Shown: positions 48,087 through 57,854, counted from the stretch's first letter. The stretch is DNA of 64,000 bases from Mesopusillimonas faecipullorum (GCF_020539505.1 NZ_JACDXW010000001.1:620001-684000), one strand, 5' to 3'. The notes: generated from the letters alone by a model not told the origin. A program made the numbers and translations.

Positions 48087-48749
48087 CTAAGACGAGCGCG
48101 TTTTAGTGGGCGCGGCGCGTTTGCGCGGCGCTTTTTTGGCGGTCGACTTAGCCGCGGGTTTAGCCTTTGGCTTATCGTCGTGACCGGGGCTGGCCTGGGG
48201 CGGCATGCTGGCCGCTGTGGCCGTAGCCAGGCTCTCGAACTGCTGCTGCAACATGTTCCACCAAGCTTGGGCAGCCTCGGTTAAAGGCTCGGCTGCTTGG
48301 GCGGCAGCGTCTTTTGAGGTGTCTTCGGGGGCGCTGCCTGCTGTGTCGTTACCCCGAGCCGGCTTGATCTTGGCCTGCCCCGAGGGCTTGATGCCCAGCG
48401 CGACGTCTAGCGGCGAAGGCGCACTGGCGCTTTCGGGGGAAAAACCCATATAAGACTTGAGCGTGCTAAGCGTAGCGCGCTGCACTTCTAGGGCTTGAAT
48501 GGAACTGGAGAGCATGGACAGGTTCAACCTGAGCCAGCTTTCGACAGCCCGCATATCGGCAATGCGGCGGTCGAGCTCTTCGGTCGTCATGGGGCTGGCT
48601 GCCATCGGCTGCTGAAATAAGCCACCACCCGCGCTGACGTTTTGCCAAGCTTGCCGCATCATTTCCATGCTGGCCAGCAAAGGGTTCTGGTCGGTGACCC
48701 CGTGACCAAAGCCGGGCAGTACAAATGGATTGCCGTGCTGTGTATTCAT
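48087..48749 (-). CDS. PhaM-like polyhydroxyalkanoate granule regulatory protein
   Basis: A 220-residue protein. The conserved N-terminal half has NPLLASMEMMRQAWQ and TEELDRRIADMRAVESWLRL with NLSMLSSSIQALEVQRATL, the PhaM domain that binds PHB synthase. The C-terminal tail is lysine/alanine/proline-rich (KPKAKPAAKSTAKKAPRKRA), like histone H1, and in Ralstonia PhaM attaches granules to the nucleoid. The middle is low-complexity. It implies that the organism stores polyhydroxyalkanoate. It lies 75 bases upstream of glmU on the same strand. Confidence 0.88.
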   Translation of the reverse strand: MNTQHGNPFVLPGFGHGVTDQNPLLASMEMMRQAWQNVSAGGGLFQQPMAASPMTTEELDRRIADMRAVESWLRLNLSMLSSSIQALEVQRATLSTLKSYMGFSPESASAPSPLDVALGIKPSGQAKIKPARGNDTAGSAPEDTSKDAAAQAAEPLTEAAQAWWNMLQQQFESLATATAASMPPQASPGHDDKPKAKPAAKSTAKKAPRKRAAPTKTRSS

Positions 48750-48842
48750 GGAGGCTCCTTGTATCAGTAGCGAATTAGCCGGAAGAGACTTCGAACAATA
48801 CTATACTCGCCTGCGGTGTCGACTAGACCCGCCCCTTTATAT

Positions 48843-49649
48843 TTAGCGCAACAAACTGTCTAGAATCACCCATTCGGCCTCTACCGTGAAAGCGTCGGTT
48901 TTCAGGAGCTCCCACAGAGTGTCCATATCGGCGGTTTGGAAAGCGTCTACCTCGCCATCGAGGTTACGAGGCGTTACCCCTTCGGGCAGCACGCAATCGC
49001 TGACCAAAGCATCTTCTACCTGATAACCCTCGGGTAAACGTTTATGCAAACGTGAAACCAGGCGCAGCGGCGTACGCGGCAGCAGCAAATCGGCTTCCAG
49101 CCCTGCTTCTTCGTGGCTTTCGCGCAGCAAGGAGTCTTCCAGCGTTTCACCGGCGGCGGCAAGCCCCCCAGCCAGGGTGTCCCACATGCCTGGGTCAGTG
49201 GACTTGGTCGAGGCGCGCAGTGCTATCCACAACTCGCCCTTGGGCGTCCAGGCATTCAGGTGTACCGCACGGGTCAATAGACCCAGCGGCCTGAAGGCCC
49301 CGCGTTCCATGCAACCAAGATGGCTACCTTCGCCCACCACATCGAGTAGTTCGTCGCGCCAACTGCGCAGACAACCTGCGTCTTGGAGCGTTTGCGCAAC
49401 TTGAGCCAGCATGGCGTCGACCCCGCCGCCTTTAGCCTGCGGCGCCAAGGTGACCGATTCGTAATGGATGGAAACGCCCGCCAAACCCGCCATGGCTTGC
49501 GCGGCACGCGGCATCACCCAGCCCGCGACCCGCCCTTGAATGACCAGCGGGCGCGCACGCGCAGGCGGCAATTGCTGAATGCGGGGAATAAGACGAGCTT
49601 TGCGGATTTCGAGATCCGCTCGGAGCGAATGAGCCAATTCCAGTTTCAT
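48843..49649 (-). CDS. Nudix hydrolase with N-terminal DUF4743-like domain
   Basis: A 268-residue protein. The N-terminal half (LARPLVIQGRVAGWVMPR region and CLRSWRDELLDVVGEG) fits the DUF4743 domain found with eukaryote-like and proteobacterial Nudix enzymes related to thiamine pyrophosphokinase N-termini. The Nudix box is complete near 165-190: AGGLAAAGETLEDSLLRESH then EEAGLEA. Substrate is unknown; some relatives hydrolyse damaged thiamine diphosphates. ATG 49649 (MKLELAHSLRA) is preferred to the longer frame from 49694. Confidence 0.88.
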   Translation of the reverse strand: MKLELAHSLRADLEIRKARLIPRIQQLPPARARPLVIQGRVAGWVMPRAAQAMAGLAGVSIHYESVTLAPQAKGGGVDAMLAQVAQTLQDAGCLRSWRDELLDVVGEGSHLGCMERGAFRPLGLLTRAVHLNAWTPKGELWIALRASTKSTDPGMWDTLAGGLAAAGETLEDSLLRESHEEAGLEADLLLPRTPLRLVSRLHKRLPEGYQVEDALVSDCVLPEGVTPRNLDGEVDAFQTADMDTLWELLKTDAFTVEAEWVILDSLLR

Positions 49650-49761
49650 GTGCGCATTGTAAAACGAGCCGCATATAGGCACACTAGGCATCAACCTGGC
49701 TCAGGAACCATGCCTAGATCAGGTTGGCTATAATTCGCGAGTTAATTTGGAAGAAACAACC

Positions 49762-49875
49762 ATGAGCAGGCAACGGCTGAGGTGTCCTCGCACCGCCAAC
49801 CCAAGCCTGCCGTCCAATCACAGCAAGTCGTACACACGCTTTTCCGGCTTGGCTCGACCTAGCCTGCAAGCGTAG
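49762..49875 (+). CDS. small ORF (37 aa) in the coxB leader
   Basis: ATG 49762 is preceded by GGAAGAAAC and opens a 37-codon basic frame (MSRQRLRCPRTANPSLPSNH) ending at TAG 49873-49875, 30 bases before coxB. A visible ribosome-binding site and position directly ahead of the cox operon make a leader peptide or upstream regulatory ORF possible. The sequence has no hydrophobic segment and resembles no family I know. Confidence 0.35.
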   Translation: MSRQRLRCPRTANPSLPSNHSKSYTRFSGLARPSLQA

Positions 49876-49904
49876 TCAGGTTTGCATCGTATTTCGAGGT
49901 CAGC

Positions 49905-51065
49905 ATGAAGAAGGTGAGAGGGGTACTAGGAGCAAGCACGCTGCTGCTGACTGGCGCAGCCGCCGCACAGGTGGGTAACATGCCCGGCGGCCCACGCGTC
50001 AATCAGCTCAACCTGCCGGAAGGGGTGTCTGTCATCGCACAAGACATCGCTTGGTTGCATTGGATGATGCTCATCATCTGTACCATCATTTTCGTTGGCG
50101 TCTTCGGCGTCATGTTCTATTCCATCATTCGGCACCGCAAGTCCCGTGGTTACAAGGCTTCGCAGTTCCATGAGCACCTAGGCGTCGAAGTCGCCTGGAC
50201 AGTGATTCCTTTCCTTATCGTCATCGGTATGGCCTTACCCGCCACGCGCACGGTGGTGGCCATGAAAGACACGTCCAATTCCGACCTTACCGTCAAGGCT
50301 GTGGGTTACCAATGGAAATGGGGCTACGAATATCTTGATGGTGCCGCCAAAGACGTCAAGTTCTTGTCTACGCTGTCTACGCCCCACAGCCAGATCATGG
50401 GCACTGAACCGCGCACCGACCTTTACCTGATGGAAGTCGACAACCCCCTGGTTGTCCCCGTCGACAAAAAAGTCCGTGTCGTCGTCACTTCCGCCGACGT
50501 CATCCACTCCTGGATGGTGCCCGACCTGGGCGTCAAACAAGACGCCATCCCCGGCTTCCTGCGCGACATCTGGTTCCGCGCTCAAAAGGTCGGCACCTAC
50601 CGTGGTCAGTGCGCCGAGCTTTGCGGCAAAGACCACGCCTTCATGCCTATTGTCGTCGAGGTTCTCAGCCAGGAAGACTACGACGCCTGGGCCGCCGAGC
50701 AGCGCCAAGCCATGGCTGCCGCCGCCGACGACCCCAACAAGGAATGGACAGCCGAAGAGCTCATCGCCCGTGGCGAAAAAGTCTACGCGGCCAACTGCGT
50801 GGCCTGCCACCAGGCTTCGGGCAAGGGCATGCCGCCCACATTCCCTGCGCTTGATGGTGACGAAAAAATCGTGCTTGGCCCCAAAGATCCCCAAATCGAC
50901 ATCGTGCTCGACGGTGTGGCGGGTACGGCCATGGCTCCTTTCCGCGATCGCATGAGCGATACCGAGATCGCAGCTGTCATCACCTACACGCGTAATGCCT
51001 GGAGTAACGCCGGCAAGGGTAGCGACCCCGTCGTACAGCCCTCCGACGTCAGCGCCAAGCGTTGA
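49905..51065 (+). CDS. coxB: cytochrome c oxidase subunit II with fused cytochrome c domain
   Basis: Receives electrons from cytochrome c at the CuA centre. The 386-residue product has a signal peptide (VLGASTLLLTGAAAA), two membrane helices (MLIICTIIFVGVFGVMFYSI and VAWTVIPFLIVIGMALPA), and a cupredoxin domain with the CuA site CAELCGKDHAFM. A C-terminal class I cytochrome c domain carries haem motif CVACH near 310 and axial methionine in GTAMAPFRDRM. This caa3-like fusion lets it take electrons directly. It heads the cox cluster. Confidence 0.96.
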   Translation: MKKVRGVLGASTLLLTGAAAAQVGNMPGGPRVNQLNLPEGVSVIAQDIAWLHWMMLIICTIIFVGVFGVMFYSIIRHRKSRGYKASQFHEHLGVEVAWTVIPFLIVIGMALPATRTVVAMKDTSNSDLTVKAVGYQWKWGYEYLDGAAKDVKFLSTLSTPHSQIMGTEPRTDLYLMEVDNPLVVPVDKKVRVVVTSADVIHSWMVPDLGVKQDAIPGFLRDIWFRAQKVGTYRGQCAELCGKDHAFMPIVVEVLSQEDYDAWAAEQRQAMAAAADDPNKEWTAEELIARGEKVYAANCVACHQASGKGMPPTFPALDGDEKIVLGPKDPQIDIVLDGVAGTAMAPFRDRMSDTEIAAVITYTRNAWSNAGKGSDPVVQPSDVSAKR

Positions 51066-51149
51066 ACGACCGCATGACCATCACGCATACCACCGTTTTC
51101 ATCGCAGCCGCCCGAAGCGGCGGCGCGATACAGTAGGAAGGAGTCCGAC

Positions 51150-52751
51150 ATGAGCAGTATTGCTGCCGATCACGTCCCCGCCCAGCACGGCCACGACGAT
51201 CACGCCCACGGCCCACAAAAAGGCTGGCGCCGTTGGCTGTTCGCCACCAACCACAAAGACATCGGGACGATGTATCTCATCTTCTCGTTCATGATGCTGC
51301 TGGAAGGCGGCACTCTGGCGCTGCTGCTGCGTACCGAGCTGTTCGAGCCCGGTCTGCAGTTTTTCCAGCCCGACCTGTTTAACCAGTTCACCACCATGCA
51401 CGGCATCATCATGGTGTTCGGTGCGATCATGCCGGCCTTCGTGGGCTTCGCCAACTGGATGATTCCGCTGCAAATCGGCGCATCCGACATGGCGTTCGCG
51501 CGCATGAACAACTTCAGCTTCTGGCTGCTGCCTGTGGGCGCCATCCTGCTGACAACGTCGTTCTTCATGCCAGGCGGCGCCACCGCAGCGGGCTGGACAC
51601 TGTACGCACCGCTGTCGCAGCAAATGGGTCCCGGCATGGATTTTGCCATCCTGGCCATCCACATCCTGGGCGCGTCGTCCATCATGGGGGCCATCAACAT
51701 CGTTGTCACCGTCCTGGGCATGCGCGCCCCCGGCATGACGCTGATGAAGATGCCGCTGTTCTGCTGGACGTGGCTGATTACCGCCTACCTGCTGATTGCC
51801 GTCATGCCCGTGCTGGCCGCCGCCGTTACCATGCTGCTCACCGACCGTCACTTCGGTACCGCGTTCTTCAACGCAGCCGCAGGCGGCGACCCGGTCCTGT
51901 ACCAGCACGTGTTCTGGTTCTTCGGTCACCCCGAGGTCTACATCATGATTCTGCCGGCCTTCGGCATCGTGTCCGCCATCGTGCCTGCGTTCTCGCGCAA
52001 GCCGCTGTTTGGCTACGCATCCATGGTGTACGCCACAGCCGCCATCGCCATTCTTTCCTTCCTGGTGTGGGCGCACCACATGTTCGCCACCGGCATGCCG
52101 GTCACCGGCCAGCTGTACTTCATGTACGCCACCATGCTTATTTCCATACCCACCGGTGTGAAAATATTCAACTGGGTGGCCACCATGTGGCGTGGTTCGC
52201 TTAGTTTTGAAACCCCCATGCTGTTCGCGATCGGCTTTATCTTCGTGTTCACCGTGGGCGGCTTCACCGGCCTGATCCTGGCTGTTGCCCCCATCGACAT
52301 CGCCGTTCACGACACCTACTACGTAGTGGCCCACTTCCATTACGTGCTGGTGGCCGGCTCGCTGTTCGCGCTGTTTGGCGGGGCCTACTACTGGCTACCC
52401 AAATGGACAGGCCGGATGTACGACGAACGCCTGGGCAAACTCCACTTCTGGTCCAGCCTGATCTCGTTCAACATCACGTTCTTCCCCATGCACTTCCTGG
52501 GCTTGGCCGGCATGCCGCGTCGTTATGCCGATTACGCCCTGCAGTTCACCGACTTCCACCAAATCGCCACGATTGGCGCATTCTGGTTCGGTCTGTCGCA
52601 ACTGATCTTCCTGTATGTCGTGCTCAAGGCTTACTCGGGCCGTGGCGAACCCGCCCCCGCCAAGCCCTGGGAAGGCGCTGAAGGCCTGGAATGGACGGTG
52701 CCATCGCCCGCTCCGTTCCACACCTTCGAAGAGCCACCAGTCGTTAAATAA
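51150..52751 (+). CDS. coxA: cytochrome c oxidase subunit I
   Basis: Catalytic subunit with haems a and a3 and CuB. The 533-residue product has 12 helices. [19 protein letters not shown] opens the chain, [16 protein letters not shown] carries a haem a histidine, [20 protein letters not shown] carries the CuB histidine and cross-linked tyrosine, and [20 protein letters not shown] holds the haem ligands. The residue set is of the A-type (proton pathways K and D). AAGGAG precedes the ATG. Unlike the usual betaproteobacterial order, no ctaG (cox11) follows. Confidence 0.97.
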   Translation: MSSIAADHVPAQHGHDDHAHGPQKGWRRWLFATNHKDIGTMYLIFSFMMLLEGGTLALLLRTELFEPGLQFFQPDLFNQFTTMHGIIMVFGAIMPAFVGFANWMIPLQIGASDMAFARMNNFSFWLLPVGAILLTTSFFMPGGATAAGWTLYAPLSQQMGPGMDFAILAIHILGASSIMGAINIVVTVLGMRAPGMTLMKMPLFCWTWLITAYLLIAVMPVLAAAVTMLLTDRHFGTAFFNAAAGGDPVLYQHVFWFFGHPEVYIMILPAFGIVSAIVPAFSRKPLFGYASMVYATAAIAILSFLVWAHHMFATGMPVTGQLYFMYATMLISIPTGVKIFNWVATMWRGSLSFETPMLFAIGFIFVFTVGGFTGLILAVAPIDIAVHDTYYVVAHFHYVLVAGSLFALFGGAYYWLPKWTGRMYDERLGKLHFWSSLISFNITFFPMHFLGLAGMPRRYADYALQFTDFHQIATIGAFWFGLSQLIFLYVVLKAYSGRGEPAPAKPWEGAEGLEWTVPSPAPFHTFEEPPVVK

Positions 52752-52767
52752 ACGGGAACGCCAATCC

Positions 52768-52881
52768 ATGACCACCCCTCAGCAACGCCGCCGCAACCGT
52801 CTTATGGGCATTATTTTGGCCATCGTAGTAGTGGCCATCTATGTCTGGATATTCGTGCGCGGCAGCGAATTGCTGAACTAA
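52768..52881 (+). CDS. cytochrome oxidase small assembly protein (37 aa)
   Basis: MTTPQQRRRNRLMGIILAIV begins a short protein with one membrane helix (about 13-31) and basic N-terminus, ending RGSELLN. A peptide of this kind regularly sits between coxA and the next cox gene in betaproteobacteria and is annotated as a small oxidase assembly protein. Its position 16 bases after coxA and 11 bases before the DUF2970 gene fits. Exact function is not established. Confidence 0.8.
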   Translation: MTTPQQRRRNRLMGIILAIVVVAIYVWIFVRGSELLN

Positions 52882-52892
52882 AGAATTACGCC

Positions 52893-53120
52893 ATGTCCGA
52901 CGATATCCGCGAACTCGCTCAACGCAAGCTGAATTTCTTCCAGACGCTCAAAGCCGTCTTGTGGGGGTTCTTCGGCGTGCGCAAGGGCAAAGGCTACCAG
53001 CAAGACATCAGCCAACTGAATCCAGTGCACCTGATCATTGCCGCTATTCTTGCCACTGTACTGTTTGTTGTCGGCCTGGTTCTGATTGCCCAATGGTTCG
53101 TAGGGCAAGCGGTAAGCTGA
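52893..53120 (+). CDS. DUF2970-family small membrane protein
   Basis: A 75-residue protein with the DUF2970 pattern: KLNFFQTLKAVLWGFFGVRK, then a linker ISQLNPVHLIIAAILATVLF entering one or two helices. It occurs in the cox clusters of Burkholderiales and is presumed to help oxidase assembly, without direct proof. It follows the small assembly peptide and precedes coxC. Confidence 0.85.
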   Translation: MSDDIRELAQRKLNFFQTLKAVLWGFFGVRKGKGYQQDISQLNPVHLIIAAILATVLFVVGLVLIAQWFVGQAVS

Positions 53121-53201
53121 TTCAGGTTTTCGTAGTCCCGCTGTTTCTAATACGCCCGGCCCGGCCGGCATCTATAACAAAGACATCTGTAGGAGAGCAC
53201 C

Positions 53202-54077
53202 ATGAGCGCAAGTCATTCGGCTCACGGCAACGAAGCACCGTACTATTACGTGCCCCACGATTCCGCGCACCCTGTTCGCGCCAGCGTCTCTCTGCTGGCC
53301 GTATTGCTGGGCGCCGCATTCTGGCTCAATGGCTATCAAGCGGGCTTCTGGGCCTTCCTGGTAGGCATCGCGGCTTTGTTTGTCGTGTTGTACAGGTGGT
53401 TCGGCGATGCCATTCGAGAATCGGAAAGCGGCCTGAACAGCAAACGCGTGGACAACGCCTATCGCTGGAGCATGGCTTGGTTCATTTTCTCCGAGGTCAT
53501 GTTCTTTGCGGCCTTCTTCGGCGCATTGTGGTACATCCGCACCATCTCTACCCCGCTGCTTTCCAATATGGAGCACCAGGCGCTGTTGTGGCCTTCGTTC
53601 ACCGGTAGCTGGCCCAACTTTGGCCCTGCCAACATAGTCGAACCCTTCGAGGCCATGGGCCCCTTCTGGTTGCCCACGATCAACACGGCCCTGCTGCTTA
53701 CCTCGGGCCTGACGCTGACCATTGCCCACCATGCGCTGCGCGCAGCGCATCGCAACAAGGCCATCTTCTGGTTGCTGGCCACGGTTATTCTGGGTTTTGT
53801 GTTCGTGTTCTGTCAGGCCTACGAGTACTACCATGCCTACACCGACCTGAACCTGCGCTTTGACTCCGGCGCCTTCGGCTCGCTGTTCTACATGCTCACG
53901 GGCTTCCACGGTTTCCACGTGATTCTTGGTGCCTCCATGCTCACGGTGATCATGTTCCGCATGATTCGCGGCCACTTCACAGCCGATCATCATTTCGGTT
54001 TTGAGGGTGCCGCCTGGTATTGGCACTTTGTAGACGTGGTGTGGCTGGGCTTGTACCTGTTCGTGTACTGGTTCTAA
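53202..54077 (+). CDS. coxC: cytochrome c oxidase subunit III
   Basis: A 291-residue, seven-helix subunit without metal centres that supports turnover stability. YYYVPHDSAHPVRASVSLLA opens it; family signatures include RWSMAWFIFSEVMFFAAFFG, YEYYHAYTDLNLRFDSGAFG and FYMLTGFHGFHVILGASML, and the end is DVVWLGLYLFVYWF. Shine-Dalgarno AGGAGAG precedes the ATG. A strong terminator hairpin follows at 54099. Confidence 0.97.
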   Translation: MSASHSAHGNEAPYYYVPHDSAHPVRASVSLLAVLLGAAFWLNGYQAGFWAFLVGIAALFVVLYRWFGDAIRESESGLNSKRVDNAYRWSMAWFIFSEVMFFAAFFGALWYIRTISTPLLSNMEHQALLWPSFTGSWPNFGPANIVEPFEAMGPFWLPTINTALLLTSGLTLTIAHHALRAAHRNKAIFWLLATVILGFVFVFCQAYEYYHAYTDLNLRFDSGAFGSLFYMLTGFHGFHVILGASMLTVIMFRMIRGHFTADHHFGFEGAAWYWHFVDVVWLGLYLFVYWF

Positions 54078-54098
54078 ACCGCACTCAGCACCACAAAC

Positions 54099-54130
54099 AA
54101 AGGCCGACTGCTCATGCAGCCGGCCTTTTT
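54099..54130. terminator. Rho-independent terminator after coxC
   Basis: AAAGGCCG-A-CTGC, loop TCAT, GCAG-C-CGGCCTTT forms a 12-pair hairpin with a single mismatch, ending in TTTTT at 54126-54130. It closes the coxB-coxC transcript. With AA on the other side it could also act on the convergent DUF2909 gene. Confidence 0.85.
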
Positions 54131-54149
54131 GTTAACGATGCAGCCAATA

Positions 54150-54356
54150 TCAGCGCGGGCGTATGCCCGAGGCTTCTATCCAACCCAGGCTGTGCGCCAG
54201 CAACACCAATAGAAACAGCGCTATAGACAGCCCTACGCGCCAGGTCAAGGCATTCGCGGTACGATTGGTCTTGCCCTTATCGCGCATCAGGAACACCAGG
54301 GCGCAAGCCAGACTGCCCAGGATACCCAGCATTGCCAGCATTACCACGTAGCCCAT
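54150..54356 (-). CDS. DUF2909-family twin transmembrane protein
   Basis: A short protein of about 68 residues with two helices (MLGILGSLACALVFLMRD and VGLSIALFLLVLLAHSLGW) joined by a basic loop KGKTNRTANAL. This family sits opposite coxC and SURF1 in many betaproteobacteria and is presumed to be linked to oxidase biogenesis. The start two codons upstream at 54362 is an alternative. It is divergent from the SURF1 gene. Confidence 0.85.
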   Translation of the reverse strand: MGYVVMLAMLGILGSLACALVFLMRDKGKTNRTANALTWRVGLSIALFLLVLLAHSLGWIEASGIRPR

Positions 54357-54440
54357 GAACACCCCTAAAAAAATTCACTTTTGCCTAGCCGAGAGCTTAC
54401 CGTTGGGCTCGCGACAACAACGCTTTCCATTATCGCAGAC

Positions 54441-55220
54441 ATGGCTTCACCGTCGCTGAATCTGCGTAACCTGCTGGCGCTGCTACTGCTGCTTGCCCTT
54501 ATCGTGCTGTGCGTTTCATTAGGGCGCTGGCAACTGGACCGCGCCGCAGAGCGCGAGGGTATTGCGCGTGCCATAGCGGCAGAGCGCCATGGGCCGCCTG
54601 TGCGACTGTCAGCCGCAGTCTCGACTGATGAACTGCGCGAATGGCGGCCCGCCATAGCCGAGGGACATTGGCTGAATGAGTATTCCGTCTTGCTGGACAA
54701 TCGCAACCAAGACGGGCGACCCGGCATGTGGTTGGCTACGCCGCTGCGCCTGGACGACGGTTCGGATCAAGCCGTGCTGGTATTGCGCGGCTGGCTGGTT
54801 CGCCCCATGGGCCAGGAAACACCGGGTTTGCCTGAGGCCTCAACGGCACGACAAGAAGTGTCGGGGCAGCTACGTGCGCACGTACCGCAGCTGTACGAAA
54901 TCTGGCAGCGCAGCGGGCAAGACAGCAGCGCCTTGCCACTGGAATGGGGAGCAGCCCAGCCCCCCTTGGTACAGAATCTGGATCTCGCGCGCTTAGAACG
55001 CGCAACTGGCTTAAAATTGCTCCCGATCGTGTTAGAGCAGACAGGCGGTGCACCGCCCGGCGATACGCTTAAGCGCGAATGGCCGACTCCTTCACTGGAT
55101 GCGGACAAGAATCGCGGCTATGCCCTTCAGTGGTTTGGTTTCGCCGTTATTGCAGGCGTCGCTGCCCTACTGTTGTTATGGCGATGGTTCAGGCCACGCC
55201 GCGCCGCCAAGCCAAGTTGA
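54441..55220 (+). CDS. SURF1-family cytochrome oxidase assembly protein
   Basis: A 259-residue protein with an N-terminal helix (LLALLLLLALIVLCVSLGRW) and a C-terminal helix (VIAGVAALLLLWRWF) flanking an outer domain. LGRWQLDRAAEREG, DNRNQDGRPGMWLATPL and the C-terminal YALQWFGFAVIAG are SURF1 hallmarks. SURF1 helps insert haem a into subunit I. I chose ATG 54441; the frame is open to 54381 but those residues lack family similarity. Confidence 0.92.
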   Translation: MASPSLNLRNLLALLLLLALIVLCVSLGRWQLDRAAEREGIARAIAAERHGPPVRLSAAVSTDELREWRPAIAEGHWLNEYSVLLDNRNQDGRPGMWLATPLRLDDGSDQAVLVLRGWLVRPMGQETPGLPEASTARQEVSGQLRAHVPQLYEIWQRSGQDSSALPLEWGAAQPPLVQNLDLARLERATGLKLLPIVLEQTGGAPPGDTLKREWPTPSLDADKNRGYALQWFGFAVIAGVAALLLLWRWFRPRRAAKPS

Positions 55221-55304
55221 CGACAGGCGGCATGCCCCAACGGCATCCACCGCAAGCCCCGCATACTTACCTCTTGCATAGAGACCTCGTTTCAAGGACC
55301 CACC

Positions 55305-55943
55305 GTGGCAAGTCCCTCTCATTCCGCAGCACCCGCACGCAAACGCTCTCTTCTACCTGTGGTGGGCGTGCTGGTCGTGTGTTTGGCCCCTTTGCTACTG
55401 GCGTTTCTGGCTTATTTTCTGCCAGACACTTTTTTCAGGCCGGAAGGTTCGAGCAACTACGGCACACTTATCGAACCCCAGCGGCCCGTGCCCGCTGCCG
55501 AGGCCTTGGGTCTGGCAACCCTGGACGGCGAGCCCTTCGATTTGAAGAGCCTGGCAGGCAAATGGGTGTTGGCCACTGCGGACGTAGCCGAATGCCCCGA
55601 ATCCTGTGCCACCAAACTTTTCATCTTGCGTAACTCTCACGCCACGCAGGGCAAAAACGTAGACCGCCTGCGTCGCGTCTGGTTCGTGCTCGACGATGGG
55701 CCCGTCCCCGAGAAGGTCTTGGAGGCCTATCAGGGCGCCGTCATGGTAAGAGTTGACCCGAGCAAACTGGCGGCTTTCGTCGCCCCCGACGCCTCGCCTG
55801 CCGATTTACAGCAAGCTTTGCGCGAGCCCATGTGGATTATCGATCCCCTGGGCAATCTGATGATGTCTTATTCCACCGACTCCGACCCTATGCGCGTGCG
55901 TAAAGACATCAGCAAGCTCCTGTTCAATTCTCGTATCGGTTAG
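55305..55943 (+). CDS. SCO-like thioredoxin-fold assembly protein
   Basis: A 212-residue membrane-anchored protein with GTG start after AAGGA. One helix (LLPVVGVLVVCLAPLLLAFL) is followed by an outer domain with ALGLATLDGEPFDLKSLAGK then WVLATADVAECPESCATKLF. CPESC is the C-x3-C copper/thiol motif position of SCO proteins, and MWIIDPLGNLMMSYSTDSDP is the matching C-terminal strand, although a copper-binding histidine of canonical SCO is not obvious. It probably helps CuA assembly. It is followed 7 bases later by ctaA. Confidence 0.85.
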   Translation: MASPSHSAAPARKRSLLPVVGVLVVCLAPLLLAFLAYFLPDTFFRPEGSSNYGTLIEPQRPVPAAEALGLATLDGEPFDLKSLAGKWVLATADVAECPESCATKLFILRNSHATQGKNVDRLRRVWFVLDDGPVPEKVLEAYQGAVMVRVDPSKLAAFVAPDASPADLQQALREPMWIIDPLGNLMMSYSTDSDPMRVRKDISKLLFNSRIG

Positions 55944-55950
55944 GCCATTT

Positions 55951-56964
55951 ATGTTGGAACGCATACGCGCGCGCTATCGCAAGCTGGTTTTCTTTACCTG
56001 GTTCCTGACGCTGGACCTGATCATGTTTGGCGCTTTCGTGCGCCTGACGGACTCGGGCTTGGGCTGCCCGGATTGGCCCGGTTGCTACGGCAAGCTGTCG
56101 CCCATCGGGGCGGCGCACCATATTCGCGAGGCCTACGAGACCATGCCTTTTGGGCCGGTCAGTTTCCCCAAGGCCTGGATAGAGATGATTCACCGTTATG
56201 TGGGCTCTTTGCTGGGTCTGCTGATCATCTTTATCGTCATCATGGCCTGGCGCCACCGCAAGGTGTTGAGCCATAGCCCCAAGCTGGCCATCTTTACGCT
56301 GTTTGCCGTATGCCTGCAAGGTGCTTTTGGCGCCTGGACAGTCACCATGCAGCTGATGCCTATTATCGTGACCTCACACCTCTTGGGCGGCATGGGCTTG
56401 CTGGCACTGATGACCTGGCTGGCCGCACGCGAGAAATCGCACGCGCCTATCCCGGCTGAGGCAAAGCGTTGGCAACCTTGGGTCGCTGTGGGTTTGGCCT
56501 TGCTGTTCGTCCAAATCGCATTGGGCGGTTGGGTCAGCACCAACTACGCCGCCTTGGCCTGTATGGATTTCCCCACCTGCCAAGGGCAGTGGGTGCCCAC
56601 CATGGACATGCACGGCGGTTTTTCGCTGATCCGCGGGCTGGGGGAATTACCCTCAGGCGAGGCTATCTCGCAGCATGCGCTGGTTGCCATCCATTGGGTA
56701 CACCGCAACTTTGCCTTCCTGATATTTGCCTATCTGGGGGTGTTGGGCTGGAAACTGCGAGCCTATGAAGGCGTGCGCACCCCCGCTACGCTGTTGTTGC
56801 TCCTGTTGCTGGCTCAACTTCTGACCGGCCTCACCACCATCTTTTTCCAATGGCCGCTGCTGATCGCCGTTTTGCATAATGGCGGTGCTGCGGGTCTGAC
56901 GCTATTTTGCGTCACGCTGCTGGTGCGCCTGCATCGTAGCGGCCAAGCTAAAATAGGTCTATGA
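55951..56964 (+). CDS. ctaA: haem A synthase (COX15/CtaA)
   Basis: Oxidises the C8 methyl of haem O to make haem A. The 337-residue product has eight helices and the COX15 signatures [56 protein letters not shown] and [20 protein letters not shown], with four conserved histidines. Its stop overlaps the ctaB start (ATGA). It completes the local haem A pathway with ctaB. Confidence 0.95.
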   Translation: MLERIRARYRKLVFFTWFLTLDLIMFGAFVRLTDSGLGCPDWPGCYGKLSPIGAAHHIREAYETMPFGPVSFPKAWIEMIHRYVGSLLGLLIIFIVIMAWRHRKVLSHSPKLAIFTLFAVCLQGAFGAWTVTMQLMPIIVTSHLLGGMGLLALMTWLAAREKSHAPIPAEAKRWQPWVAVGLALLFVQIALGGWVSTNYAALACMDFPTCQGQWVPTMDMHGGFSLIRGLGELPSGEAISQHALVAIHWVHRNFAFLIFAYLGVLGWKLRAYEGVRTPATLLLLLLLAQLLTGLTTIFFQWPLLIAVLHNGGAAGLTLFCVTLLVRLHRSGQAKIGL

Positions 56965-57854
56965 GCAGTCTTTCCGCCACCCCCTCCGTTTCGCTTTGGC
57001 GCCAATACATGGTGCTGACCAAGCCGCGCGTCACGCAGCTGGCCGTGTTCTGTGCCGTCATCGGCATGTTTCTGGCCAGCCCCGGCTTGCCAGACCTAGG
57101 CTTGGTTGTTGCCGCCACGGTGGGCATCTGGTTGATGGCTGCGGCTGCCTTCGCCATTAACTGCCTGATAGAACAAGAAGTCGACGCCAAGATGGCGCGC
57201 ACCGCCCGCCGCGCCACCGCACAAGGCACGATTTCCAATACCCAGGTGTTGGCGGGTTCGGGCCTGCTGGGTGGCTTGGGCATGCTGATTCTGTACCACT
57301 GGGTCAACCCCCTGACCATGTGGCTGACTTTTGCCACCTTTGTGGGCTACGCCGTCATTTACACGGTGCTGCTCAAGCCACGCACCCCACAGAATATTGT
57401 CATAGGTGGGCTGTCAGGGGCCATGCCACCGGCGCTGGGCTGGGCGGCGGTGGCCGATGCCGTACCAGCGGAAGCCTGGCTATTGGTGCTGATCATCTTC
57501 ATCTGGACGCCTCCGCATTTCTGGGCACTGGCCTTGTACCGTAATACCGATTACGCAAAGTCGGGCTTGCCCATGCTGCCCATTACCCATGGCGGCCCTT
57601 TTACCCGACTGCATATTTTGCTTTACAGCTTTGCGCTGTTCGCCTCCAGCCTGCTGCCGTTCGTCATTCGCATGAACGGCATTCCTTACCTGATTGCCGC
57701 CTGCCTGCTTAGCGGTCGCTTTTTATGGTTGGCCTGGCAACTCTACCGCGAGTACAGCGACGCTCTGGCGCGCAAGCTGTTTTTCTTCTCCATCGTGTAC
57801 CTAGGCTTGCTTTTTGCAGCTTTGCTGATTGACCATTGGATCAGTCTGATCTGA
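56961..57854 (+). CDS. ctaB: protohaem IX farnesyltransferase (haem O synthase)
   Basis: Transfers a farnesyl group to protohaem to give haem O. The 297-residue, nine-helix UbiA-type prenyltransferase starts [20 protein letters not shown]. The first aspartate-rich loop reads [19 protein letters not shown], where glutamate replaces the first aspartate of the usual N-x3-D-x3-D, as is common in Burkholderiales. [15 protein letters not shown] is the second conserved loop. It overlaps ctaA by four bases. Confidence 0.95.
   Translation: MSSLSATPSVSLWRQYMVLTKPRVTQLAVFCAVIGMFLASPGLPDLGLVVAATVGIWLMAAAAFAINCLIEQEVDAKMARTARRATAQGTISNTQVLAGSGLLGGLGMLILYHWVNPLTMWLTFATFVGYAVIYTVLLKPRTPQNIVIGGLSGAMPPALGWAAVADAVPAEAWLLVLIIFIWTPPHFWALALYRNTDYAKSGLPMLPITHGGPFTRLHILLYSFALFASSLLPFVIRMNGIPYLIAACLLSGRFLWLAWQLYREYSDALARKLFFFSIVYLGLLFAALLIDHWISLI

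Noticed and set aside
51099-52340. 413-codon minus-strand frame rich in His, Gly and Gln
   Set aside because: Antisense shadow of coxA; composition is an artefact of reading membrane-helix codons backwards.
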